Origin: Rhabdophis nuchalis
Lineage: Eukaryota > Chordata > Lepidosauria > Squamata > Natricidae
Direction: 5' to 3'
Assembly (NCBI GenBank): GCA_039707465.1
Contig: CM077644.1
Span: 82,706,875-82,770,874, forward strand
Length of the DNA: 64,000 bases
Shown here piece after piece: positions 34,959 to 44,791 of the stretch. A program made the position numbers and the translations under genes. The stretch's first letter is position 1; each line of letters opens with the position of its first letter. Below the pieces are notes generated by a model. The model was given only the letters and a program-made list of their open reading frames with translations. It had not been told where the DNA came from and made no database searches.

Positions 34959-35028
34959 TAACACATTTTGAAATTGGTAATTCTCTGCTTGGACATTTAT
35001 ATTTTTTGGTATATATGCCATATATAGA

Positions 35029-35410
35029 TAGTCCACAACTTAACAACTTCATTGGAACTCATCATTTCTGTTGCTAAGTGAGACATTTCTTAAGTGAATT
35101 TGGCCACATTTTACAATCTGTCTTGCCACAGTTATTGAGTGAATCTTAACTGTTGTTAAGTTAGTAACTTGGTTATTAAGTGAATCTGGCTTCCCTAATG
35201 ATTTTGTCAGAAGGTCACAAAATGGGGTCAAATGACACCGGGATACTGCAACCCTAATAAATATTAATCAATTGCCAAGCACCTGAATTTTGAACACATG
35301 ACCACAGGAATGTTGCAACATTAAGTGTGAAAATGGGTCACTATTTTTCAGTGCTGTTGTAACTTTGAATGGTCACTAAATGAGCTATTGTAAGTCGAAG
35401 ACTATCTATA
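35029..35410 (+). mobile_element. MITE with clear terminal inverted repeats, family of 4262-4638
   Basis: The best preserved copy. The left end tatagatagtccacaactta and right end ttgtaagtcgaagactatct are inverted repeats, and both junctions contain TA. The interior keeps 'gttattaagtgaatctggct' and 'accgggatactgcaacccta'. The TA junctions point to a Tc1/mariner-type source. Confidence 0.75.
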
Positions 35411-35741
35411 ATCGTTATTGTTATAGTCACTGACCAGCAGTTGTAGAATTGTTATAAAAAGTTACAAAGTTCAAGGCACAAGTATTTCTAAAACCAATAG
35501 AAAGAATAATAAATTATTCATGATAATCCTATATAAATAGAATCTTAATTTTAAAACAATTTCTAAAAATAGCAAGACAATAAAACTGCATTAAAATACT
35601 AAAAACCTTGCTTACTAAATGCTAAACTGCTCAGCATATATACAAGCACAAATGCAAATTTACTTGGATGAGTGACTGGTGAGGTGTAACCTAATTTACC
35701 AGTATATATTTGAGGGATCCTAAAAATTAAATGAGCTCTAG

Positions 35742-35819
35742 TTCTCTCTTTCCTTTCTCTCTCCCTCCCCTTTCTCTCTCTTTCCCTCCCTCCCTCTCTC
35801 TTTCTGTCTTGTCTCTCTC
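35742..35819. repeat. Polypyrimidine tract (CT-rich)
   Basis: Nearly uninterrupted C and T for about 78 bases, with CTCTCT and CCCTCC words. Such a mirror-like tract can form triplex DNA. It is not next to a recognised exon. Confidence 0.85.
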
Positions 35820-36172
35820 ATACCATAAAAGTCTTCTTTAATTCTCCTGAAAAATTTACAGTAACATTTTCCAAGAAGATTATACCAATAAAGGGAATAA
35901 CTATCCTAATTCCATTGTAAAGAGGAATAATCTACAAAGGATGAGTTAACTATATCTTGGAGCACTATGATGTTATGGCAACCATTTGCTTTCCTGTTCA
36001 AGCTGTAGCACACAAAAATGAAAAATGAAAGGAGTTCAACCATGTAATTAAAGTAAAACGAATAAGAAGCTACCTACAGTATATTGGGATTCATAAACCC
36101 AGAATATGTGAAGTATTGTTCCTGAAGAATCTTTTTATTAACTAACATGTTCAAACAAACCAACCAACAAAG

Positions 36173-36215
36173 AAAACCTGTACCTTTGCAACTCAGTTGC
36201 AAAGGTACAGGTTTT
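36173..36215. repeat. Perfect 43-bp palindrome (21-bp arms, 1-nt centre)
   Basis: The arm aaaacctgtacctttgcaact at 36173-36193 is matched exactly by its reverse complement at 36195-36215, with a single C between. No transposon ends or TSDs surround it, and neither arm recurs among the repeat families I noted. Confidence 0.95.
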
Positions 36216-37369
36216 GAAAATAAGATTCTTGATTAAGGAGATTTTTTTTAAATTTAGGCAAACAGTTGGTGACATAAAAAAAAGACCACAGAGAAAAAGG
36301 CTTATTCAATGATGATTTGTAATAGCAGCTATAAGTTATCTTTGATATCAAAAGATTTTAAATTCCAGCTTTGCAGAATATGAAGAGGATATTATTGTAG
36401 TTGTGTCCTGTCTGTTGACTACTAACAGCCATCCAGCTGTGGCAACACAATTGTTAGACTGGGCTTATGTTGAGTGTTTTATCTGGGGCCAGTTGAAGAA
36501 ATTCCTGGTTGTTTTAAATATTTTGCTCAACTGCTACAGCCCTAGGAAGGTTTTATCAATTAATCATTAGACACTGGAGTCTCAGCGTCGTTTCTTTAAA
36601 AATAAAGCAAGGCTGAATGATGTCAGATCTACAGATTTCATTTGGAAAGATACATCTCCTTTTCTGGTGTTAAGAATTTAGTGTCAAGAAGCCAGAGGCA
36701 AAACTTCCAATTTTCCAGGGATACTGTACAGCTTTTTGAATATTTTGAACTACAGACTTTCAGTGAGGAAGATTTATTTATTGTTTATTTAATGTAAATA
36801 GTCTCAGCATTGCAGTTTAAACCAACTGTCAGGCACCAGTTTGGGGAATGCTATTATAAAACAACTATACTATGCATTTTAAAGACAAAGATCAGGATAT
36901 TACAGCTTTTCTAAGTATGTTTCAAATAAAGGAACTCTCTTTTCTTTGCACAGAAAAGATAGAAATTGTATTTGTGAAAGTCAACAGATAGCATTATATT
37001 GTAAAGTAGATTCAGGAGGCATTATATCTAGGAACATATCTCTGGCAGTTATAAGTTTCAGTTTGCCAAGTGAAAATGACAGAAATGGTATTAACTTTCC
37101 CAAGGACTTTTGATACCCTTCATGTTTTCTTTGTAGAATCTTTTTAGAAAAATTAGAGAATTATACCTCTTGGAAATCAGTTTAATATTGTTGAAGAAGA
37201 ATATATGTTCTGATGTTGATGATGATTTTTGCTAGCCATTTCTGGGTGATGCAAAATGGTAATCAGGTCTTGAAATATAGTTTCTTCTATCAAAGAGATA
37301 TTTAGCTGTTTTTCTTCTCTTTAGTTAGATTATTTAGAGGGGGTTTTGTGTGCTAGAGAAAGATGCATC

Positions 37370-37616
37370 CTTTTAACCAGTGGTTCCAACCTTTTTTTGG
37401 CCAATCCCCACCTAAGCATTTCTAAAAAAAACTGATGCCCCCCCTCCTCTGTGACATATAATTCTTACTTTACTCAAAAAGTGAACTCCACTCACGTGGA
37501 GGAAGTCTAAAAGGCCATTATCTTGGTTTAAACAAGGTTCAAATTGCCCCCATTAAAAATCATATTGTCCCCCCCTGTGGGATGTGGGACCCACATTGGG
37601 AACCACTGCTTTAAAC
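37370..37616 (+). mobile_element. hAT-type element with CAGTGGTTCCAACC end
   Basis: Element 37378-37608 starts cagtggttccaacctttttt and ends cattgggaaccactg. The duplication is cttttaac/ctttaaac. The interior is non-coding, with runs of C. Confidence 0.87.
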
Positions 37617-37636
37617 AGAATGTGCTTTAGCTCTGG

Positions 37637-37982
37637 CTGGTAAGCAGTGGTGGTTCCGGATTCCGTTCCAACTGGTATGGTTGGAACGGCCCTGGCGTCA
37701 CCTACGTGCATGTGAGCAGTGCACGCGCATGTGTCATACTTGCCTCAACGCTTCCGCAAGCCTCCGCAACGCTCCAGCTGCTCGGTGGAGAGTCACGCAG
37801 GTGCCGTATGCACCATGTGAGTGTGCGGAAGCACCAAAGGCATAAAGGACAGTTAAGAAGTGAGGGCAGGCGGGCAGGTGGGCTCTCCGGAGCACCATAC
37901 CAGAACAGTATCCGGTGCTCCAGGCAGGCTCCGGTATGCCCATACCGGGGCGTACCACCTGCAACCCACCACTGCTGGTATG
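37637..37982 (+). mobile_element. hAT-type element, relative of 24169-24420
   Basis: Element 37645-37974 starts cagtggtggttccggattcc and ends cctgcaacccaccactg. The duplication is ctggtaag/ctggtatg. It lies only 28 bp beyond the previous hAT, so two independent insertions sit side by side. Confidence 0.87.
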
Positions 37983-39262
37983 CTTTCTAAATCATATTTA
38001 TCTTTTAAAATAGCTATAGAGAAACAATCTCTAGTTAAGCATAAAAACAAAAGTCAACTTACAAGGTATAAAATGACAACAATGAATATATATGAAGAAA
38101 AGAAATACATGAAATATAATGTCTAGTTATGTGTCAGAAAACAGATGTGTAAAAAATGCACACAGTCTACTGCTCAAAATATCCTTTACAAATAGACCAT
38201 TATTAATTGATTGGCTGCTTATTTTATATTCCCAACACTGCTTTACATGGTTGTATCTTTCCATAATTGTCACATCTCTCTTTTAATGGAAATTCAGAAA
38301 ACACAGGAGCTATTTCCAGCAATAATGCCGTTAAAAAAATAAAAAATAAAAAAACTTACAGAAATAAATGCCTTTCATAGAATAAAAGATTCACCTTAAG
38401 ATAACATTTCTATCCCGCATCACCTTGTAATTGAAATGGGTAGTAAATAAATAATTAAGTAAATAAAATTTTTGTCTGTCCAATTTTATTCCTGCAAAGG
38501 GAAAGATATATCACTGGCTCATTTTGTAAAAAATGCTTTGTGATTCTATTTTTTAGATTTTCCATCATCAGGGATGGATCAATTGAAATACATTAAGGAA
38601 TAAGCATTTACTTTGAAGTCTAAATTAATTGCATCATAAGGTATTAACGTGATAAATTTAAGAAACGTAGAGAACAAATGGCCATAATGCCTGAGAAGGA
38701 AAATATGTTTCCTACAGACTAATAAGTCTGCCATTAATATTTGGGAAGATTGTCAACCAGATCATAAAGAGATTGATCTAAAGAATCTTGAAACCAATGT
38801 AGCAATTATCAGGAATCAGCATAGATTTTTAAAGAAAAAAGACATTATCATACTAACCGGTTTTATTTTTAACTTTTAACTTTAATTCCTTCAGTAGATT
38901 GTGGGAATCTTTCAGGTGTAATTAATATATCTTAAGTTTACCAAAACACTTGACAAAATGGCCCATGACATTCTGGTTAGCAAAGTGTGGCATAACAATT
39001 AAATGGATGAAATGGATACAAATGTCCAAGAATGATTACTTACACATACTCCTCATAGTCCTTGTGCCTGCCTCAGGCTTACTTAAGAGTAAGAAATTTG
39101 TGATGAGTATGCTGTGGTAAGACATGGTTGCTGTCATGAACAAGACAGGATGAAGCTATTTCAGAAGACAGGACAAGAAGCTATGAGTTTAAATTACAAG
39201 AGAGTAGATTTTGACCACACAGCAGGAAAAATCCTAAGAGCTGTTCAACAAGGAAAAATATT

Positions 39263-39384
39263 GCCTAGCCCAGGGGTCTGCAAAGTTGACTCTTTGAAGA
39301 CTGGTGGACTTCAACTCCCAGAATTCCCCAGCCAGCAGTCCACCAGTCTTCAAAGAGCCAACTTTGCAGACCCCTGGCCTAGGC
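39263..39384. mobile_element. Foldback hAT MITE (106 bp)
   Basis: Element 39271-39376 has inverted arms 'caggggtctgcaaagttgac' and 'ccaactttgcagacccctg', with pairing continuing through 'tctttgaagactggtgga'. The duplication is gcctagcc/gcctaggc. It contains acttcaactcccagaattc at 39308-39326. Confidence 0.88.
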
Positions 39385-39668
39385 AGAGGATGGATTCTCT
39401 TTCTCTGGGAGGATTTGAACAGAAGGTGAACAGCTATCTGTTGTGGATGCTGTAGTAATGGATTCCTACATTGAGCATGGCTTGGAATAAGTGATCTTAC
39501 AAGCATTTCTATCTCTTATAATCAATTCTGTGATGAGAAAGAGCTGGGATTGATGTGAAATCAAGACCAGAAGAAACTGGCAGATTCTTAGGGCTAGATA
39601 GGGACAAGTCAAAATCAAGCAATACGCCTGAAAAAGAAGATAACGGATAATGACATGCTGTCTCTTCT

Positions 39669-39812
39669 AACTAGAGCAGGGATTGGCAATTGTGGAAACT
39701 TTATGACCTGTGGACTTCAACTCCCAGAATTCCTGAACCAGCCCAGGAACTTGACTAGAAAGTTCCTGGGCTGGTCACAAAATTCCCATAATTTCCCACC
39801 CCTGTTCTAGAG
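39669..39812. mobile_element. Foldback hAT MITE, diverged
   Basis: Element 39677-39804 starts cagggattggcaattgtgga and ends atttcccacccctg, with candidate duplication aactagag/ttctagag. The inner hairpin is 'gaaccagcccaggaactt' against 'aagttcctgggctggtc'. It carries the same acttcaactcccagaattc word at 39714-39732. Confidence 0.75.
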
Positions 39813-39964
39813 AATGTTGACAAATGCAGATGAAAGATGCACAGAATGTTGGCATTTCCCATCTGCTGCTTGATTTGATGGTTGCAAACTGGTTCTCAAG
39901 GGATTTAAACATCCATATATAGTTTTTCAGTATTGCTTATTTAATATTTGTGTCTAATGCCGTC

Positions 39965-41355
39965 TAACCGAGACGGCATTGGTCGCGTTGGTCGATGATC
40001 TCTGGAGAGCCAGAGATGGGGGTTGTTCCTCCATCCTGGTCCTATTAGACCTCTCGGCGGCTTTCGATACCATCGACCATGGTATCCTATTGCATTGGCT
40101 GGGGGGGTTGGGGGTGGGAGGCACCGTTTTACGGTGGTTCTCCTCCTACCTCTCTGGCCGATCGCAATTTGTGTTGGCAGGAGAGCAGAGGTCGACCTCG
40201 AGACCCCTCACATGTGGGGTGCCTCAGGGGTCGGTCCTCTCGCCTCTCCTGTTCAACACATACATGAAGCCGCTGGGTGAGATCATCCGTGGTTTTGGGG
40301 TAGAGTACCATCTCTACGCTGATGACACTCAGCTGTATATATCTACCCCAAACCACCCCAACGATGCCGTAGCGGTGATGTGCCAGTGCCTGGAAGCCGT
40401 GCGGATCTGGATGGGAAGTAACGGACTCAGGCTCAACCCGACCAAGACCGAGTGGCTGTGGTTTCCGGCCGCCCGATTCAACCAGCTCACTCCATTGCTG
40501 GCCATAGGGGGCGAACATCTTGCCCCTGTGGATGGGGCGCGCAATTTGGGTGTCCTCCTGGATGCCCGGCTGTCCATGGAAGATCAAGTGACAGCCGTGG
40601 CCAGGAGGGCGTTTTACCAGGTTCGCCTGGTCCGCCAGTTGCGCCCCCTATTGGATCGGGATGCCCTTTGCACAGTCACTCATGCTCTCGTGACATCCCG
40701 ACTGGACTATTGTAACTCTCTCTACATGGGGCTCCCCTTGAGGTGCTCCCGAAGACTTCAGCTGGTCCAGAATGCAGCCGCGCGAGCAATAATGGGGACC
40801 GCAAGGTACGCCCATATAACACCGCTCTTGCGCGAGCTGCACTGGCTGCCTGTCGTCTTTCGGGTGCGCTTCAAGGTGCTGGTTGTCATCTTTAAAATGC
40901 TCCATGGCTCGGGACCTAGCTATCTGCGGGAACGGATCCTGCCCCATACATCCTCATGGCCGATCCGCTCCCACAGAGAGGGACTTCTCCGGGTGCCGTC
41001 CACTAGACTGTGTCAGCGGGCGACGCCCAGGGGAAGGGCCTTCTCTGTGGCGGGCCCAGCCCTCTGGAACGACCTCCCCCCCGACATTAGAACAACTACG
41101 GACCTCCGCTCCTTCCGTCGAAAACTTAAAACACACTTTTTCTGCCTGGCCGGCCTTGGTTAGTCTCTACCTCTGGGGTGTTTAGGAAATTTAGTTTTAA
41201 TGGGGTTTTTAGCGCAGGGACGATCAATTTAATCTGCTTTTATTTATTGTATTTATTGTTTGTATATATTTTTATATGTTTTAATTTCCCTGTGCACCGC
41301 TCCGAGTCCCCTTGGGGAGAGGATGCGGTATACAAAATTAAATATTAAATATTAT
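39965..41355 (+). mobile_element. L2-type LINE, long 5'-truncated copy with RT palm
   Basis: A young-looking copy from within the RT domain to the 3' UTR 'caccgctccgagtccccttg' and an ATTAAATATT-type tail. Its 5' junction is a small foldback: aatgccgtct (39956-39965) is the inverse of agacggcatt (39971-39980). Confidence 0.92.
39967..41163 (+). pseudogene. L2-type ORF2 fragment with intact YADD reverse transcriptase
   Basis: About 395 uninterrupted codons. It contains the RT motifs in order: VLLDLSAAFDTIDHGILLHW, LRWFSSYLSGRSQFV, GVPQGSVLSPLLFN, YHLYADDTQLYIS (catalytic aspartates present), LNPTKTEWLWFP and LGVLLDARLSMEDQ. The C-terminal region follows (VTSRLDYCNSLYMGLP, LRELHWLPV, GPSYLRERILPH, LWNDLPPDIRTTTDLRSF). 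The N-terminal endonuclease and any ORF1 are missing because of 5' truncation. There is no native ATG, so it is not a working gene despite the clean frame. Absence of stops over 1.2 kb suggests a recent insertion. Confidence 0.93.
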
Positions 41356-43259
41356 TAAAATTAATTTCAACAAAATGTTTCCTGATCGTCTGGACCTGAT
41401 TTCTTGTGACCTCAGAACATGTCCTGAAACTGCCAAGTTCAATTCTGCCATGATAAATTGGTATTCAAGTTTCTTTGGCCTCCAGGGTTTGCCTGATGAC
41501 TGTTCTGTGATTCCTCACTCTCAGCTCGTAAAAGCTTTATTGTTGTTTCTAGCCATAAAAATGGATTCCTTGGCAAATGTGTTGAGGCTTCCAAACATTT
41601 GTTCAGTCGTTGTATAAATACAGAGATGAAGGATTGTCAGCCTTTTTCATTCAGATAGTGGACCTTCGTATACTTTTTGTGGGGCTAAACAGTGCCTTCC
41701 TTTATTCAGGTTTCTAGTCAAGTTTATTATTGATAAGGTGTTAGTTATCATCTTCAAAGTGCTCCATGGCTCGGGACCTAGCTATCTGCGGGATCGGATC
41801 CTGCCCCATACATCCTCACGGCCGATCCGCTCCCACAGAGAGGGACTTCTCCGGGTGCCGTCCACTAGACTCTGTCAGCGGGCGACTCCCAGGGGAAGGG
41901 CTCTCTCTGTGGCGGGCCCGGCCCTCTGGAACGACCTTCCCCCCGATATCAGGATGACCACTGACCTCCGCTCCTTCCGTCTTAAGCTAAAAACACACTT
42001 CTTCTGTCTGGCCGGCCTAGGATAGTCTCTCTGTCTTTGGGGTTTTTTTTTTTTTGTTTTTTTTTGTTTTTATTGAAAAAGTTTTATTCACACAAATTTT
42101 CCCCCTTTTTACCCCCCCCCCCGACATGTAATATAAATCACATACAAATACTATACCCCCCCTCACCCCATCTTAAAATAAGTTTCTCATTCAGATATTA
42201 TACCCCCTCGCCTCCAGGCAGACACAATATAAGTTTCTCTTAGTATATTAATATCCCATTAACACCATCTTCTAAGTTAATTAAAGATATAAAAAACATA
42301 ATATAAATTTCTCTTTAAGAAAAAAAAAAAAAAGGCATATCCCATTATTCCCCTCTCTAGATTAATCATACATATATATTACCCCGCCCTCCACCCTAGC
42401 TCTCCCCCACCTCCCATTCAAACCCACCCCCCTGACTTCCGCTATACACCACTCTAATAATTCCAAGCATCCCAAATATTATTTACTCTATTCACCTATC
42501 AATCAAAGCATTCTTACCTAAAAGCTACATAATACTTCCTAATCTGATATTTATTCTGTATATAATCAATCCATTAGAAACCTTATAACAAACTCAACAT
42601 AAACACCCCCTTTTAGTTGAACATTAAAATACATAGAAGATAATTCTTAAGATCTAAATACCATATCATATAACCTAACACTTATAAAACTTAAACCATA
42701 TATCCTAGCTTAAGTTTACATCCTTCCTGATTCAAAAGGTTTACTATTTTTCCCCTCTCCATTTGCTTAATTGTCCACTTAACAACACAAAAAAATGTAA
42801 AGATTACTCTAATATTTAAAAAAAGCAAAGTTACTTCTCTCTTCACAAAGGAAACAGAAATAATATAGGAAAATTTCAGATCCTATCACATGAAGGATAC
42901 AGTAAGTTGCAAGAAAATTTCAAAGTTCGACCCAAGTTTTTTCCCAGAACACTAACATAATATTAGTCCTTTCCGCGTCAATGTTCATAAGTCCAACTCT
43001 TCAGGTCTCCTTCCATTCCATCCATAGCTGTTTGTAATACCAGTTTAAGCAGCTGCCCCCATAAATAACAAAAAAAAACAACCCTTTACATAGGTAACCC
43101 CCGAGTGACTTTTCATCAAGATTATAAAGTTCCAAGATCGTGATAGGGTAACAACCAGATCCACTGCAAATGCTCCGGTTCCAATTTTCAACCCTGAAAA
43201 AGTTTCCACATCCAAGAGAACCAGCATTGCAGAGATCTGTATATTTTTATCTAGATTGA

Positions 43260-44345
43260 TTAATTGCTTCGTCCTTTAATCCTTTTGTCTTTCTTAACTC
43301 GCCGAGATTGAGACCTCCTCTGCTTCTGCGGTTTCTCAATTTGTCTGGTGCTAGACCTGGCTTCACATTGCTCATCTGATTTACGTATTGGCATTCCAAC
43401 AGATCCCCCTATAGCAGTCTTCGACATTTCCTCCAGAGTAGGGCTTAAAAAAAGCCCAGGGGAATCCAACTGAGTATGTTCTTCCATCTCTTTTCCAAAT
43501 TGTTTCTGCTCCATCTCAATATCTTGCTCTGAACCATCCAGATCTACTAGTGTTGGTATAGATATACGTGGGGGCGTTGCACTTTTCTTCAGTATTTCAT
43601 AATAAAAATCTCTTGCCTTGTCTATAGTATTCAAACAATATCGCGCCCCTTCATATCTGAATATAACACCCATTGGAGCATCCCACCTGTACTGTATCCC
43701 TCTTTTCTTCAGCTCCTCCACCAAAAAACCAAAATCCCTTCTGAGCTTCAGGATAGTTGATGGAAGTTCCTTAAAGACACCAATCCGTTTTCCAGCTATG
43801 TGGAGAGAGGAGTGAAAAGACTTCTGCAGAATATCATTTCTGAGGTTTCTCTCAGTAAAATATATCACAACATCTCTCGGTAGTTGCCTTTGTAATGCTA
43901 TACGTGAGTTTGCTCTGTAAATTTTATCAATCTTAGCATAAATTTCACCAGGATCCATTTTTACTAATATAGCCAAAGCGTCGGCAGAAACTTTTCTTAA
44001 GTCTTCTCTAGGATTTTCTGATAATCCCCTCAGTCTAATGGCGTTTTGCATTAACAAAAATTGTAACATAATAACCTGTTTGTCCAATTTGTGCATATTC
44101 CCCTCCATTTCCACCAATTTCAAATCCGTTTCCTTTGCTTTGACTTCCACCTCTGAAGACAGCTTTTCGATTTTCCCATCAATTTTAATGATAACTTCAG
44201 ACAGACTCTTGGCCATTGCAAGCATTTTTTTTCCCAATTGTTCATATTTCTCCTGGATCATTCTTTTGAGGTCTCTGCTTTCATTAACTATAAAGTTCAT
44301 CAAATCTTTAAAGTCCTGGGGAGTTACTACACGAGTTTGTTCCAT
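43260..44345 (-). CDS. L1 ORF1p-like RNA-binding protein (361 aa)
   Basis: Intact ORF from a true ATG at 44345. Residues about 5-95 (DFKDLMNFIVNESRDLKRMI and on) form a probable coiled coil. An RRM-like part follows at about 100-180, opening NAIRLRGLSENPREDLRKV and including PRDVVIYFTERNLRNDILQK. The C-terminal domain is at about 185-255 (KELPSTILKLRRDFGFLVEE, then a RYEGARYCLNTIDKARDFYY end). Beyond it is a long low-complexity acidic then basic tail ending RRVKKDKRIKGRSN, which could add RNA binding or nuclear localisation. It has the same domain order as the 283-aa protein at 2399-3250 but is clearly diverged from it and has the longer tail. It is the only ORF of its element. ORF1p function (RNA packaging, chaperone) is family knowledge; activity here is inference. 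Confidence 0.86.
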   Translation of the reverse strand: MEQTRVVTPQDFKDLMNFIVNESRDLKRMIQEKYEQLGKKMLAMAKSLSEVIIKIDGKIEKLSSEVEVKAKETDLKLVEMEGNMHKLDKQVIMLQFLLMQNAIRLRGLSENPREDLRKVSADALAILVKMDPGEIYAKIDKIYRANSRIALQRQLPRDVVIYFTERNLRNDILQKSFHSSLHIAGKRIGVFKELPSTILKLRRDFGFLVEELKKRGIQYRWDAPMGVIFRYEGARYCLNTIDKARDFYYEILKKSATPPRISIPTLVDLDGSEQDIEMEQKQFGKEMEEHTQLDSPGLFLSPTLEEMSKTAIGGSVGMPIRKSDEQCEARSSTRQIEKPQKQRRSQSRRVKKDKRIKGRSN

Positions 44346-44605
44346 TGCCTTGCTTTTAAGCTTTCCAAGTTTTCAGGAAGAGAAAAAAAAAAAAAACCCT
44401 CTTCAAAATATCAAAATAAGTCAGTAATAAGTAATACGTTTAGCTTAACGCTCAATAAATCAGATAGTGCATTTGGCTTTATAGCTTGCTCCCCCTTTCC
44501 GCCTACAGCTGTCCGCTATCAGCCAGGGGTTAAGCAGAGACCAAAATCCACAAATCAATAATTAGACAAGGCAACTAAGTTTCATTTCATTCATCTGGTA
44601 GTTAA

Positions 44606-44616
44606 CGCCATCTTGA
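44606..44616 (-). promoter_or_regulatory. YY1-like motif in L1-like 5' UTR, unit 1
   Basis: On the element strand TCAAGATGGCG, a good match to the YY1 core AAGATGGCG. YY1 directs start-site choice in human L1; the role here is inference. Confidence 0.5.
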
Positions 44617-44780
44617 ATCCTTTGTTCTTTAAAACAAGTCACAAACTTTAATTACTTGCGTTTAGTTTCCTTTGAAGTACGAAGGCTTGAAATATAGTCG
44701 TTCTTGATGGATTGCATGTCGATCAGGATTGGGTACAAGCCAAAACAACTAACTTTCATTTCGTCTCATCTGGTAATTAA

Positions 44781-44791
44781 CGCCATCTTGA
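44781..44791 (-). promoter_or_regulatory. YY1-like motif in L1-like 5' UTR, unit 2
   Basis: The same TCAAGATGGCG on the element strand, 175 bp nearer the element 5' end. Its conservation in both units is notable because the units differ elsewhere. Confidence 0.5.

Noticed and set aside
40129..40587. 152-codon minus-strand ORF
   Set aside because: Antisense shadow of the L2 ORF2 frame.
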